64,000 nt of DNA from Leifsonia xyli (GCA_001647635.1 CP014761.1:1302001-1366000); one strand, 5' to 3'. Positions 25,261-35,335 are shown, numbered from the stretch's first letter. Translations and numbers: made by a program. The notes: generated by a model from the sequence alone, not told the origin.

Positions 25261-26627
25261 TCAGCGGGTGCCGAGCGCGATCCCACGCGCGGCCATGAAG
25301 GGCTGCGGGTCGATCTGCAGGCCTCCGACGTGCACCTCGAAGTGCAGGTGGCATCCGGTCGACAGCCCCGTGGAGCCCACCTGCGCGATCGGCTGGCCCG
25401 CGGCCACCTGCTGCCCCACCGTCACGCCGATGCCGCCGTCGCGGATGTGACCGTAGGCGGTCTCGACGCCGCCGCCGTGGTCGATCAGGATGTAGTTCCC
25501 GTACCCGCTGTACGGCCCCGCCTTCTCGACGGTGCCCGCGGCCGCGGCGTAGATCGTCGTGCCGCACGGGGCGCCGAGGTCGTCGCCCGGGTGGAAGAGC
25601 GCGGTGCCGAGCGGACGCGACGGTCGCGGACCGAAGACGTCCGTGATCGTGCCGTGCACCGGAAGCGCCCAGCCGGCCGCGACGAGCGTCGGGTCGGAGG
25701 TGAGCACCTGGAAGCTCGAGCCGGCCTCGATCACGGTCGGCGCGGCGGCGAGCGCGGCGGAGGCTGCATCCACCCGTGCCTGTGCGTCGGCCACGGCCTG
25801 CCGGCTGCCCTCGAGGTCGACGGCGGTCACGGCGTCGGCGGCGCCCTGCGCCTGCCGGGCCAGCGCGTCCGCGGCCTTCTTCTCCTTCGTGGCCGCCGTG
25901 ATGGCCGCATCCCGGTTGGCGCTGAGCGTCTTCAGGCGGTCGGCCGCGCCCAGCTTCGTGAGCAGGTCGCCCGGCCCTTCGAGCGCCGCGCTGACCGGGT
26001 CCTGCGTCAGCAGGTGGGTGCCGGACGCGCGGATCAGCGCCGTCGCGTACGCCGCGGCCTCGGTCGCCCGCTTCTTCGCAGCATCCGCCCGCTGCTCGAC
26101 GGCGTCCGCGACCGCCTGGGCCTGGTCGCGCTCGCGCTGGGCGCTGTCCGACTCCTGCGTCGCGTCGGCCAGCTGCTGCTGCGCTTCGGCGAGGTCGCTC
26201 GCCAGTTCGACGGCCTGCTGGAGCTCGGCGGGATCGGGCTGGGCGAACTCCGGCAGGTCCGGGGCGCTGAGCGTGATGTCGTCGGTCGGGGGCGGCGTCG
26301 TGTCGGCGGGCGGGGCGGCGTGGAGGTGGTCGGCGATGGTGTGGGGGTCGGCGTGGGCGTCGGTGTCGGAGTGGGTGTCGGTGTCGGCGTGGGGGTGGGC
26401 GTCGGATCGGGCGTCGGCGTGGGATCCGGCGTCGGGTCCGGGGACGGGGTCGGGTCCGGCGTCGGCGTTCCACTCGGTGTCGGCGTCGGCGTGCTCGTCG
26501 CCCCCGGCGCGCAGTCCGCCGTGCACTCGTCCGCCGACGCCGCCGTCGGTGCTGCAAGGAGACCACCCGCCACCAGGGCGAGCACCGCGCACGCGTGGAT
26601 CAGACGCGGCCTCCCCGACCGCGTCAT
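25261..26627 (-). pseudogene. Secreted M23-family peptidase with coiled coil (frameshifted as sequenced)
   Basis: Corrected length about 455 residues: signal peptide (cleavage after about A32), a Thr-Pro repeat linker (46-100), a long Ala/Gln-rich coiled coil (about 130-300), and an M23 metallopeptidase domain with FHPGDDLGAP and GCHLHFEV as zinc ligands. Such proteins cut peptidoglycan or activate amidases at division. The signal peptide and linker are in a different frame from the rest; adding one C to the CCCC run (plus-strand GGGG, 26312-26315) joins them. As written the enzyme would lack export. ATG at 26627 follows GAGGT; 26657 is an alternative. Confidence 0.85.
26328..26495 (-). repeat. 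Thr-Pro codon repeat (low-complexity linker)
   Basis: About 55 codons of alternating Thr/Pro with some Asp and Ser, inside the M23 peptidase gene. It makes a stiff extended linker between the exported N-terminus and the coiled coil. Runs like this are prone to slippage and to sequencing error, and the frameshift of the gene is 13 bases past its end. Confidence 0.8.
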
Positions 26628-26785
26628 CCCCCTGGGCACCTCGAACGGACTCCGCATGATGGAAGCGGGCCGGCGGCACGTGCCGCGGCCCGTAGTGAGA
26701 TGTTCTCACCTCCCCCCAGCGGGAGCAAGCCACCCGAACGAGGTGTGATGCGGCTCACAGGGTCGGCACGTTACGGTGAGAGATT

Positions 26786-27520
26786 GTGACCGACAGTACC
26801 GCCACCGCGCGCCCGCGCCGCACCGCCAAGCGCGCGTCCAGCTGGAAGACCCTGCTGCGGGATGTGGTGGTCATCTTCGTCGTCGCAGTCCTGGTCTCGT
26901 TCCTGATCAAGACCTTCGTTGCTCGCTCCTTCTACATCCCCTCCGGGTCGATGGAGAACACGCTGCAGATCAACGATCGGATCATCGTCAACGAGCTGCA
27001 GCCCAAGGTCTTCCCGCTGCAGCACGGCGACGTGGTCGTGTTCAAGGATCCGGGCGGCTGGCTGCCCCCGGCTCCGCCGCCCACCGGCAACGCGTTCCAG
27101 CAGGGCGTCGGCGCCGTGCTCGACTTCGTCGGCCTGGGCGCGTCCGACTCGGATCAGCACCTGGTGAAGCGCCTGATCGGCCTGCCGGGCGACCACATCT
27201 CCTGCTGCAACGCCCTCGGCCAGATGAGCGTCAACGGCGTTCCACTGAAGGAGCCGTACGTGCTGCTCCCGGCCGGCGTGCAGGCTGTCTCCGAGAAGTC
27301 GTTCGACGTCACGGTGCCGAAGGACATGGTCTGGGTGATGGGCGACAACCGCTACAACTCGGCCGACTCCCGGTACCACATGGACGATCCGGGCAAAGGC
27401 TTCGTCCCGCTGTCGGATGTGGTCGGCAAGGCGTTCGTGATCAGCTGGCCGGTCAGCCACTGGTCGTGGCTCGACGACTACCCGGACACGTTCCGCGGGG
27501 TCGAGCGAGAGGACCAGTAG
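26786..27520 (+). CDS. lepB: Signal peptidase I
   Basis: A 244-residue type I signal peptidase with one N-terminal transmembrane helix (about 25-45). The catalytic pair is S55 in PSGSMENTL and K128 in LVKRLIGLPGD; GDNRYNSADSR (box E) follows. It removes signal peptides on the outer membrane face. Its start is a GTG; the usual rplS neighbour is not here, and the gene is divergent from the exported M23 peptidase. Confidence 0.93.
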   Translation: MTDSTATARPRRTAKRASSWKTLLRDVVVIFVVAVLVSFLIKTFVARSFYIPSGSMENTLQINDRIIVNELQPKVFPLQHGDVVVFKDPGGWLPPAPPPTGNAFQQGVGAVLDFVGLGASDSDQHLVKRLIGLPGDHISCCNALGQMSVNGVPLKEPYVLLPAGVQAVSEKSFDVTVPKDMVWVMGDNRYNSADSRYHMDDPGKGFVPLSDVVGKAFVISWPVSHWSWLDDYPDTFRGVEREDQ

Positions 27521-27523
27521 TCC

Positions 27524-28474
27524 TCAGTTCTCCGAACGCCCGCGCCGCCAGTAGCCCATGAACGCGACGCGGGAGCGGTCGATGCCGTGTTCGCGGACGA
27601 GCAGCCGCCGTAGCGTCTTCACGGCCGCCGACTCTCCGGCGATCCAGGCGTAGAAGCCCGGATGCGCGCCCTCCGGGCTCTCCCAGAGGATGTCGCGGTC
27701 CACATCCACCTCGTCCAGCGGCTGTGCGCCGCGAGCGGCGGCGCGGGCGACGATCCGCGGGTTCGCCGCGAGCCAGCCCTGCACGGCGGGGACGAGAGCC
27801 GCTCCGGTGACCGCGTTCTCGCCGCGGGGGAGCCAGGTCACCTCCGCGTGCGCCGGCAGGTCGAGCGCGAGCGCGTCGTCGCCCGTCGGCACCTCGACGA
27901 AGGCGCGGGCGCGGCGCCCTTCGGGCAGCGCCTCGAGGATGGACGCGATGGCGGGCGCCGCGGTCTCGTCGCCGACGAGAAGCAGTTCGCGCGCATCGCC
28001 CGGCCGCCAGTCGATCCCGACGCCGCGGTGCGGGCTCCGCGCATCCGGCCCGATGACGACCAGCTCGGAACCCGGACGAACACCCAGCAGCCAGCGCGCG
28101 GCCGGACCGCCGTCGCCGTGGCTGACGAAGTCGATGTCGAGACGGCAGCGGTCGGTGTCGATCGCGCGCACCGTGTAGGTACGGAACGGGTTGCGCCGGT
28201 GCTCGGGCAGCCCCCGCCAGCGCTCGTACCAGTCGCCCGCGTAGTGGGATTCCTCGTCGCCGAACCCGAGGTCCGAGAAGCTTCCGTCGGCCAGGGGGAA
28301 GAGCAGCTTGATGCGCTGGTCGAGGCACTCCGTGCCGAAGTGCTCGAAGTCGCCGCAGTGGAAGCTCACGCGGGTGAAGTGCGGGCTCAGCCGGCGGACC
28401 TCGACCACCGTCGCCCGGTACGGCCGGTACGCGGGGCGCGGGCGCTCGGTACGGGTCGGGGCGAGGATGGTCAC
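27524..28474 (-). CDS. Siderophore-interacting protein (flavin ferric reductase)
   Basis: A 316-residue SIP-family protein: an FAD-binding domain with RTYTVRAID (about residue 98) and a SIP C-terminal domain with LLVGDETAAPAI and FYAWIAGESAAVKTLR. These flavoenzymes reduce ferric siderophores in the cytoplasm to release iron. The GTG at 28474 lies only two bases after a DtxR/IdeR-like box, so transcription starts almost at the start codon and the mRNA is probably leaderless. No siderophore uptake genes are adjacent. Confidence 0.9.
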   Translation of the reverse strand: MTILAPTRTERPRPAYRPYRATVVEVRRLSPHFTRVSFHCGDFEHFGTECLDQRIKLLFPLADGSFSDLGFGDEESHYAGDWYERWRGLPEHRRNPFRTYTVRAIDTDRCRLDIDFVSHGDGGPAARWLLGVRPGSELVVIGPDARSPHRGVGIDWRPGDARELLLVGDETAAPAIASILEALPEGRRARAFVEVPTGDDALALDLPAHAEVTWLPRGENAVTGAALVPAVQGWLAANPRIVARAAARGAQPLDEVDVDRDILWESPEGAHPGFYAWIAGESAAVKTLRRLLVREHGIDRSRVAFMGYWRRGRSEN

Positions 28475-28476
28475 AC

Positions 28477-28493
28477 AGGTAAGGCTACCCTAA
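28477..28493 (-). promoter_or_regulatory. DtxR/IdeR-type iron box
   Basis: AGGTAAGGCTACCCTAA on the plus strand reads TTAGGGTAGCCTTACCT on the coding strand of the SIP gene, close to the known TTAGGTTAGCCTAACCT consensus (differences at two positions). It overlaps a TAGGGT -10-like element and touches the start codon, an arrangement that would repress the gene when iron is plentiful. Confidence 0.8.
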
Positions 28494-28621
28494 GCCGCTC
28501 GACGCTCTCCTGACGATCCGCTGAGTCTCGCGGCGAACGGCCTCGCGGTCCAGAATGTCGAGATGCGGACATCCCGTTCGACGACCCGGTGAAGCGTTCG
28601 CGATCGAGAGGAAGAAGAACG

Positions 28622-28966
28622 ATGAAGTACATGATGTTCGTGATCACCGACAGCGACCGGGACACGGAGTCGGATGAGTCCGACGTGAACGTGTGGGTGG
28701 ACGAGCTGGACAGCACGGGCAAGCGCATCATCGGAGAGGTTCTGCAAGCCCCCACCGAGGCGCGCGTGGTGCGCGTCCGCGACGGGAAGCGGTACGTCAC
28801 CGACGGCCCCTACGCCGAGACCAAGGAGTGGATCTGCGGGTTCGACATCCTCGAGGTCGACAGCCTGGACGAGGCGGTCGAGATCGCGTCCCGGCACCCG
28901 ATGGCCCGCAACGGGCAGCTGGAGCTGCGACCGTTCATGGAATGGGACGAGGAAGCCTCGGCGTGA
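28622..28966 (+). CDS. YCII-related (DGPF domain) protein
   Basis: A 114-residue alpha-beta barrel protein of the YCII/DGPF family: MKYMMFVITDSDRDTE at the start, RDGKRYVTDGPYAETKEWICGF (the DGPF-type motif) in the middle and EIASRHPMARNGQLELRPF at the end. The biochemical function of the family is unknown; members are often next to ECF sigma factors, not seen here. It overlaps the esterase gene by four bases (GTGA). Confidence 0.85.
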   Translation: MKYMMFVITDSDRDTESDESDVNVWVDELDSTGKRIIGEVLQAPTEARVVRVRDGKRYVTDGPYAETKEWICGFDILEVDSLDEAVEIASRHPMARNGQLELRPFMEWDEEASA

Positions 28967-30513
28967 ACGAACGGCCGGTCGTCGTCACGACCGCGGGCGC
29001 TGTCCGCGGCCGCGACGACGGCCGCGTCGCGACCTGGCGCGGCGTCCGCTACGCCGAGCCGCCGACCGGTCCGCGACGGTGGCGGGCGCCGGTGCCGGCC
29101 GCGCCGTGGCCGGGCGTCGCCGACGCCGAGCGGTTCGGCCCGGCCGCGCCGCAACGGCCCAACTCGTCCGTTCCGCTCGCGCCGGGCGAACCCGGCGGGG
29201 CGCGGATGGACGAGGACTGCCTGTTCCTCAACGTCGTCCGCCCTTCGGCGGAGCGGGAGGACGGTCGAGCGCGACCTGTGATGGTCTGGCTGCACGGCGG
29301 CGCCTACGCGATGGGTTCCTCCAGCCAGTTGGTCTACCACGGCGACACGCTCGCGGTGGACGGCGACGTCGTGATCGTGACCCTCAACTACCGGCTCGGC
29401 GCCCTCGGCTTCCTGGATCTTTTCGCCGCAGGAGTCCCCGGCGCCGAGACGAATCGGGCGCTGCGCGACGTGCTGCTCGCGCTGCAGTGGGTGCAGGACA
29501 ACATCGCGGCGTTCGGAGGCGATCCAGACTCCGTGACGGTGTTCGGTCAGAGCGCGGGCGCCGGCCTCGTGGTCGCGTTGCTCGCCGCGCCAGCGGCCGC
29601 GGGGCTGTTCCACCGGGCGATCGCGCAGAGCCCTCCCGCCGGGTCGATGTACGGTCCGGAGCGGTCGGCGGTCGTGACCCGTCGCTTCGTCGACCGCCTC
29701 GGCATCGACCCGGACGACGCGGAGGCGCTCCGTGAGGCACCCGTCGAGGCGATTGTGGATGCGGCGGCGGCCGTGCACACGGAGATCCCGCGCGAGCATC
29801 CCGGCACCCTCGCCTTCGCCCCGGGCATCGGGGACGATGTCCTTCCCGAGCCGCCCCTCCGCGTCCTCAGCGAAGGACGCGGCTTCGCGGTGCCGCTCAT
29901 CGTCGGCACGAATCGCGACGAGGCGACGCTGTTCCGCCTCATGCGCTCTCCGCTCCTGCCGATCCGCCGGCCGGCGCTCGAGCGGATGTTCGCCGCCATG
30001 CAGCAGGAGCAGGCCCGCAGCGGTCCGGACGGCGTGCGCCTCCCTCCGCCCGGCCGCGTTCGCGCCGTCTACTCGGGCAGCTCGCTGTCGCGGGGCGAGC
30101 GGGTGGCGACCGATATCGCCTTCCGGATGCCCGCGCTCTGGCTCGCGGCCGGTCACAGCTCCGTCGCGCCCACCTACCTCTACCGCTTCGACTTCGCGCC
30201 CCGGCTGCTCCGGATGTCCGGAATCGGCGCAGCGCACGCCACCGACCTCCCGTACGTCTGGGGTGAGTTCGGGGGCGTGCCGCACGACCCGTCCTTCCTG
30301 CTCGGCGATCGGCGCGCGGCGGACGAGGTCTCAGCCCGTGTCCGCGCACGCTGGGCCGCCTTCGCCCACGGCGGGGCGCCCGGTCGGGACTGGCGCCCCT
30401 ATGACGCCTCAGCCCGCTTCACACTCCTGATCGGACGCGAGGATCGTCTCGTCCCCGACCTCGATTCCGCGCTCCGCGCCGGCTGGGGAGAACAGGTACT
30501 ATCCTTCAGCTGA
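28963..30513 (+). CDS. Type B carboxylesterase
   Basis: A 516-residue alpha/beta-hydrolase of the carboxylesterase/lipase family. The oxyanion loop WLHGGAYAMGSSS, the nucleophile elbow FGQSAGAG, an acidic residue in GTNRDEATLF and the histidine in GAAHATDLPYVW are all present. It hydrolyses carboxylic esters; no export signal is seen, so it is probably cytoplasmic. Substrate unknown. The GTG start overlaps the preceding gene's stop and GAGGA lies 12 bases upstream. Confidence 0.88.
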   Translation: MNERPVVVTTAGAVRGRDDGRVATWRGVRYAEPPTGPRRWRAPVPAAPWPGVADAERFGPAAPQRPNSSVPLAPGEPGGARMDEDCLFLNVVRPSAEREDGRARPVMVWLHGGAYAMGSSSQLVYHGDTLAVDGDVVIVTLNYRLGALGFLDLFAAGVPGAETNRALRDVLLALQWVQDNIAAFGGDPDSVTVFGQSAGAGLVVALLAAPAAAGLFHRAIAQSPPAGSMYGPERSAVVTRRFVDRLGIDPDDAEALREAPVEAIVDAAAAVHTEIPREHPGTLAFAPGIGDDVLPEPPLRVLSEGRGFAVPLIVGTNRDEATLFRLMRSPLLPIRRPALERMFAAMQQEQARSGPDGVRLPPPGRVRAVYSGSSLSRGERVATDIAFRMPALWLAAGHSSVAPTYLYRFDFAPRLLRMSGIGAAHATDLPYVWGEFGGVPHDPSFLLGDRRAADEVSARVRARWAAFAHGGAPGRDWRPYDASARFTLLIGREDRLVPDLDSALRAGWGEQVLSFS

Positions 30514-30534
30514 GCGCCCCCTAGACTCACCGGT

Positions 30535-30930
30535 ATGGTGCTGCTGCCGCTGATCGTTTTCGCGCTGTTCGTGTTCGCGCTCGTCGACATCATCCTGCGG
30601 CGTCAGGACCAGGTGAAGCACCTGCCGAAGGTCGCCTGGGTGTTCATCGTGATCCTCCTGCCGCTCGTCGGCAGCATCCTGTGGTTCGCCGTCGGACGCG
30701 AGTACGAGCCGTCGACGCACCGCCGCACGCTGCGAATGCCGACCGTCGGCCGCCCCTCGACCACGGCATCGCCGGTCGAGTACAGCGCGCGCCGGGGCAC
30801 CGAACCGCTCAGCACGGAGGCACAGCTCGCGGCGCTCGAACGCGAGATCGAGCAGGCCGAGCGCGACCAGCGCATCCGCGAGCTCGAGCAGGAGCTGCGC
30901 CGCCGGAACGACGCGGGCGAGCCGGCCTAG
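30535..30930 (+). CDS. PLDc_N-domain membrane protein
   Basis: A 131-residue protein with two transmembrane helices (about 2-20 and 33-52) forming the PLDc_N domain (HLPKVAWVFIVILLPLVGSILWFAVGRE), normally found at the front of cardiolipin synthases but here free-standing. The C-terminal 50 residues are an Arg/Glu-rich coiled coil (EREIEQAERDQRIRELEQEL). Role unknown. Its TAG shares CTAG with the stop of the convergent hydrolase gene. Confidence 0.78.
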   Translation: MVLLPLIVFALFVFALVDIILRRQDQVKHLPKVAWVFIVILLPLVGSILWFAVGREYEPSTHRRTLRMPTVGRPSTTASPVEYSARRGTEPLSTEAQLAALEREIEQAERDQRIRELEQELRRRNDAGEPA

Positions 30931-31520
30931 CCCTGCCCCGCGGGGGTGTGCGCGACCACGAAGCGCAGGGCGTCCTCCGCCATCGCCGGTGTCAGGTCGT
31001 GGCCGGCGTCCGGGTAGACCCGCTCGGTGAGCGTGGAGTGACCGGGGAGGAACTCGCGCATCCTCGCGATGTCGTCGAGGGTGATCGCGTCGTCCTTCGC
31101 CCCGTGGCCCCAGAGCACGGGCGGCCGGCGTTCGGCGAGCTCCGCATCCCCGCGCTCGCCGTCGATCGTCGTGAAGCCGCCCGGCGTCACCACGAACGCC
31201 AACCGGCCCGGCGCGCGCCGCAGCGCCTGCAGCGCGGTCGCGCCGCCCTGCGACCAGCCGATCGCCCCGACCACGGCATCGCCGGCGTTCTCGTCGATCC
31301 ACGCGAGGAGGCCGTCGGCGGCGGGCGCCGCATCGCTCGAGCTCGCACCCCGGGCGCCGTCGTCCGCGACGGGGAACCACTCGAAGCGGTCGCCGAGCGG
31401 CACCGGCCCCTGGAGGAGCACCGTCCGCCAGGGGGAGGGCACGTGCTCCGCGATCCAGCCGAGGTCGTCGCGCACGCCGTAGCGGCCGTGGAGGAACAGG
31501 AGGACGGGGTCGGACGCCAT
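30927..31520 (-). CDS. Alpha/beta-hydrolase (esterase/phospholipase-like)
   Basis: A 197-residue hydrolase. VLLFLHGRYGVRDDL holds the oxyanion loop, AIGWSQGGATAL is the nucleophile elbow (S in GWSQGG), and LWGHGAKDDAI with YPDAGHDL give the Asp and His. It resembles the small carboxylesterase/phospholipase group. The start MASDPV is chosen because the upstream 12 residues lack family similarity; GGAG lies close to this ATG. The substrate is unknown. Confidence 0.75.
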   Translation of the reverse strand: MASDPVLLFLHGRYGVRDDLGWIAEHVPSPWRTVLLQGPVPLGDRFEWFPVADDGARGASSSDAAPAADGLLAWIDENAGDAVVGAIGWSQGGATALQALRRAPGRLAFVVTPGGFTTIDGERGDAELAERRPPVLWGHGAKDDAITLDDIARMREFLPGHSTLTERVYPDAGHDLTPAMAEDALRFVVAHTPAGQG

Positions 31521-31615
31521 GACTCCATTCAGCCCCCGCTGGACCCCCAGGTCCACCCCCGGCCTCGCTGCCCCTAGGATGACGTCGTCCGCACTGCGCC
31601 GGGGAGGAGCGAGGC

Positions 31616-32403
31616 GTGAACTGGTTCTACGAGACGCCCGACGTCATCGCACTGCCCGCGTTCGTCCTGCTGTTCGTCGCCGGTTCGTGCGGGATCGTGC
31701 TGCTGCTGCGGCCCTTCGTGCGACGGCAGGCGGCGAAGGCCGCGGAGTGGGATCGGGTGCTCGGCTACGTCGTCGGCACCTTCGGCGTCTTCTTCGGCAT
31801 CCTGCTCGGCCTCGTGGCCGTCTCCGTGTACACCGACTACTCGGACACGCACTCCGCGGCGCTGGAGGAGTCCTCGCAGCTGAGCGCCCTCTACCGCAAC
31901 GTCGCCTCCCTCCCCGAGCCGCTGAGCACGGAACTGCAGAACGACCTCAAGGGCTACGTCCGCACCGTCATCGACGGCGACTGGCCGCAGCAGCAGCGCG
32001 GTGAGCTCCCGAACTCGAGCACCCGCGACGTGGACGAGCTGGAGAAGCGCATCTCGTCGTTCTCCCCTCCGACGGGCGCGAGCAGGCGCAGCTGACCCAG
32101 CTGCTCGCGACCTTCGACAGCTTCGTGGAGGCGCGACGAGCCCGGATCGACGCCACCACACTGCAGCTGCCGCCGCTCTTCTGGGCGGTCATCTGGGTCG
32201 GCGCGATCATCAACGCGATCTTCATCGCCTGCATCGACGTCGCGAACGTGCGGCTGCACCTGCTGATGGCCGGACTGCTCGCCGTGTTCATCGGCCTCGT
32301 GATGTTCGTGACCGCCGACATGGACCACCCCTACGCGGGCACGATCTCCGTCGACCCCGGCGACTTCGTCCGCCTGCTGCAGCAGTGGGAATCCCGCGCC
32401 TGA
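31616..32403 (+). pseudogene. DUF4239-like membrane protein (frameshifted as sequenced)
   Basis: With one base restored this is a 262-residue membrane protein with four helices: two at the N-terminus (about 10-30 and 45-70) and two near the C-terminus (LPPLFWAVIWVGAIINAIFIA, LLMAGLLAVFIGLVMFV), with a helical domain in between, as in DUF4239. Function unknown. The first frame stops at 32095; adding one C to the CCCC run at 32064-32067 gives SPSDGREQAQLTQLL and continues to 32403. GTG start with GGGGAGGAG upstream. Confidence 0.8.
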
Positions 32404-32480
32404 CAGTGCGCTCCGAGCCGCGTCACGGCGGACGGCATCCCTCGTCTCTACAGGTGAGACCGACGAATCCGGGGAACGAG

Positions 32481-32981
32481 ATGCCAGACCGCAAGACACC
32501 GCAGACCGCCGCCGCGCACGCCCACGCACCTGCCCAGAGCGATGCCGTGTGGGTGCGGCTCCGCCACGCCGTCGCCGCCGAGTACATCGCCAAGCTGCCC
32601 GACCTGATGTCCCTCGACGAGTTCGGCCGGTTGACCGGGATGCCGACCTCCGAGGTGCGGCGGGCCACGATGACCGGCGAGCTGATCGTCTCGCTGCGCG
32701 ACGGCGGCTACGGCATCGCGCCGGCGGACAACGTCGCCTTCCTGCTCGGCCCGCGCCTGCTGCGGCTCGTCGCCGAGCCCGCATCGCCGCGGCAACAGCG
32801 TCCACGCGCCTCTCGCACGCTCGAGGTGAGCAGCACCGCCTACGAGCGGGTGTGGGAGGAGGCGGTCCGGGGCGGCATCTCGCCCCGCGAGGTTCTCGAC
32901 CGGTTACTGCTCCGCACGGAGCCGGCTGCGGGACTCGAACCCGCGACCGCTCGCTTACAAGGCGAGTGCTCTACCAACTGA
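32481..32981 (+). CDS. Hypothetical protein overlapping an antisense tRNA
   Basis: A 166-residue protein I do not recognise. Residues about 45-100 (MSLDEFGRLTGMPTSEVRRATMTGELIV...) look like an excisionase/winged-helix-type DNA-binding unit, and 118-145 (VSSTAYERVWEEAVRGGISPREVLDRLLL) could be a ribbon-helix-helix or coiled segment. ATG at 32481. The last 20 codons lie on the opposite strand of tRNA-Thr and all three forward frames are open into the tRNA, so the C-terminal end is uncertain. Confidence 0.55.
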   Translation: MPDRKTPQTAAAHAHAPAQSDAVWVRLRHAVAAEYIAKLPDLMSLDEFGRLTGMPTSEVRRATMTGELIVSLRDGGYGIAPADNVAFLLGPRLLRLVAEPASPRQQRPRASRTLEVSSTAYERVWEEAVRGGISPREVLDRLLLRTEPAAGLEPATARLQGECSTN

Positions 32982-32992
32982 GCTAAGCCGGC
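32920..32992 (-). tRNA. tRNA-Thr (anticodon TGT)
   Basis: A complete cloverleaf on the minus strand: acceptor GCCGGCT/AGCCGGC, D arm TTAGCTCAGTTGGTAGAGC, anticodon stem CTCGC/GCGAG with loop CTTGTAA (anticodon TGT), and a T arm with GGTTCGAGTCC. The 3' CCA is not encoded. Confidence 0.95.
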
Positions 32993-33037
32993 ACGGCGGT
33001 CACCCGCCGCCCCAATCCTACGGGGTCGGAGGTCGCC

Positions 33038-33955
33038 CTACTTGGTGGGCGTGGTGGTCGGCGTCGGAGTCGGCGTCGCGGTCGACGTGTACTGGTCGCC
33101 CTGGGCCTGGAGGACGAACGCCTTGAAGTCGTCCGCGTTCGTCAGGGAGCCGGTGTATGGCTTGCCGTTGACGAGCACGAGCAGCGCGTTCGTCATCTTG
33201 GAGACGTCCGAGTTCGGGATGGGGCCGCTGAGGGCGCGGTCGCTTGCAGTGGTCACCCAGCTCTTGAAGCGGCCGTCGTCGATGCACGAGTCGATCTCGC
33301 TCGCCTTGCCCGCGCCGGACGCGGCGGCGCGCTGCTTCAGCGTCTCGTCGGTGAGGCCGGGGCCGCCCTCGGCGGGCTGCTTCTCGAACAGGGAGGCGTT
33401 GAACTTCCAGAACGCGTTCGGCGAGTAGTTGGCCACGCAGGCCGCCGCGTTCGCGGCGCGCAGCGAGTACTTCGTGCCTGCCGAGTGGCTGGTGTAGATC
33501 GCGACCGGGTGCATCTCGACCGTGACCGCGCCGTCCTTCACCAGCGGCTCGAGCTGGTCGAGGTTGGTGCGCTGGAAGTCGCCGCACAGCTTGCACAGGT
33601 AGTCGGCGTAGATCCGGATGTCGACCGTGCTCGCCTTGGGGTCGGGCGTGTTCGCGACGGGCTGCGCGTCGGGGGCGAGGGCGGTCGTGGTCTTGACTTT
33701 GAGACCCGAGCCCACCACGACGCCGTCGCTGGCCATGTTCTTCGGGCCCGGCACCGCCGGGCGGATGGCCGAGACGAGCACGACGGCCACGATGGCGAGC
33801 ACGGCGATCACGCCGACCGTGATTCCTCCGCCGATCAGCAGGCGACGGCGGCGCTCCTTGCGCTGGTGGGAGGTGCGCAGCTGTCGCGCCTTCTCGCGCG
33901 CGGCGGCGCGGACGTCGCCGGAACGGCTGTCGTCGGGATTCGTCTCAGGACTCAT
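33038..33955 (-). CDS. DsbA-family membrane-anchored thioredoxin-like protein
   Basis: A 305-residue type II membrane protein: basic cytoplasmic N-terminus (Arg-rich, residues 15-40), one transmembrane helix (about 40-65), then an extracytoplasmic thioredoxin_4/DsbA domain with the redox motif CKLC (C121, C124) and a Thr/Pro-rich end. It may oxidise or reduce exported proteins or, as in related kinase-associated proteins, hold a scaffold role. ATG at 33955 follows GGAAGA. The insertion between the redox strand and the end is helical, as usual for this fold. Confidence 0.85.
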   Translation of the reverse strand: MSPETNPDDSRSGDVRAAAREKARQLRTSHQRKERRRRLLIGGGITVGVIAVLAIVAVVLVSAIRPAVPGPKNMASDGVVVGSGLKVKTTTALAPDAQPVANTPDPKASTVDIRIYADYLCKLCGDFQRTNLDQLEPLVKDGAVTVEMHPVAIYTSHSAGTKYSLRAANAAACVANYSPNAFWKFNASLFEKQPAEGGPGLTDETLKQRAAASGAGKASEIDSCIDDGRFKSWVTTASDRALSGPIPNSDVSKMTNALLVLVNGKPYTGSLTNADDFKAFVLQAQGDQYTSTATPTPTPTTTPTK

Positions 33956-34221
33956 ATCTTCCGGATGCTGCTCTCGGGGGTCGGACGGCCGCGCGGGGGA
34001 CGCGGCGGGTGGCGCACTCCGGCGCACACAACCGGGACAGCGTATTCCGGCTGTCTGGGAATCGACCAGACGGTCCCTGGACGCCCGCGGTCCGGAGCAC
34101 CCCCTCCGATGTCATATTATGGCCACGTGGCACCGATGCCATCGGACGTCGACGCCACGCGTTCATCCATTCACAACGGATCGTCCGGCACGTACCTGCC
34201 GGTGAAGGAGACAGAAAGAAA

Positions 34222-35316
<1,095 letters not shown>

Positions 35317-35335
35317 AGTTCCAGGAGCGAATCCT

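Noticed and set aside
30925..30932. CTAG overlap of convergent stop codons as a regulatory site
   Set aside because: It is simply the shared stop sequence of two abutting genes.
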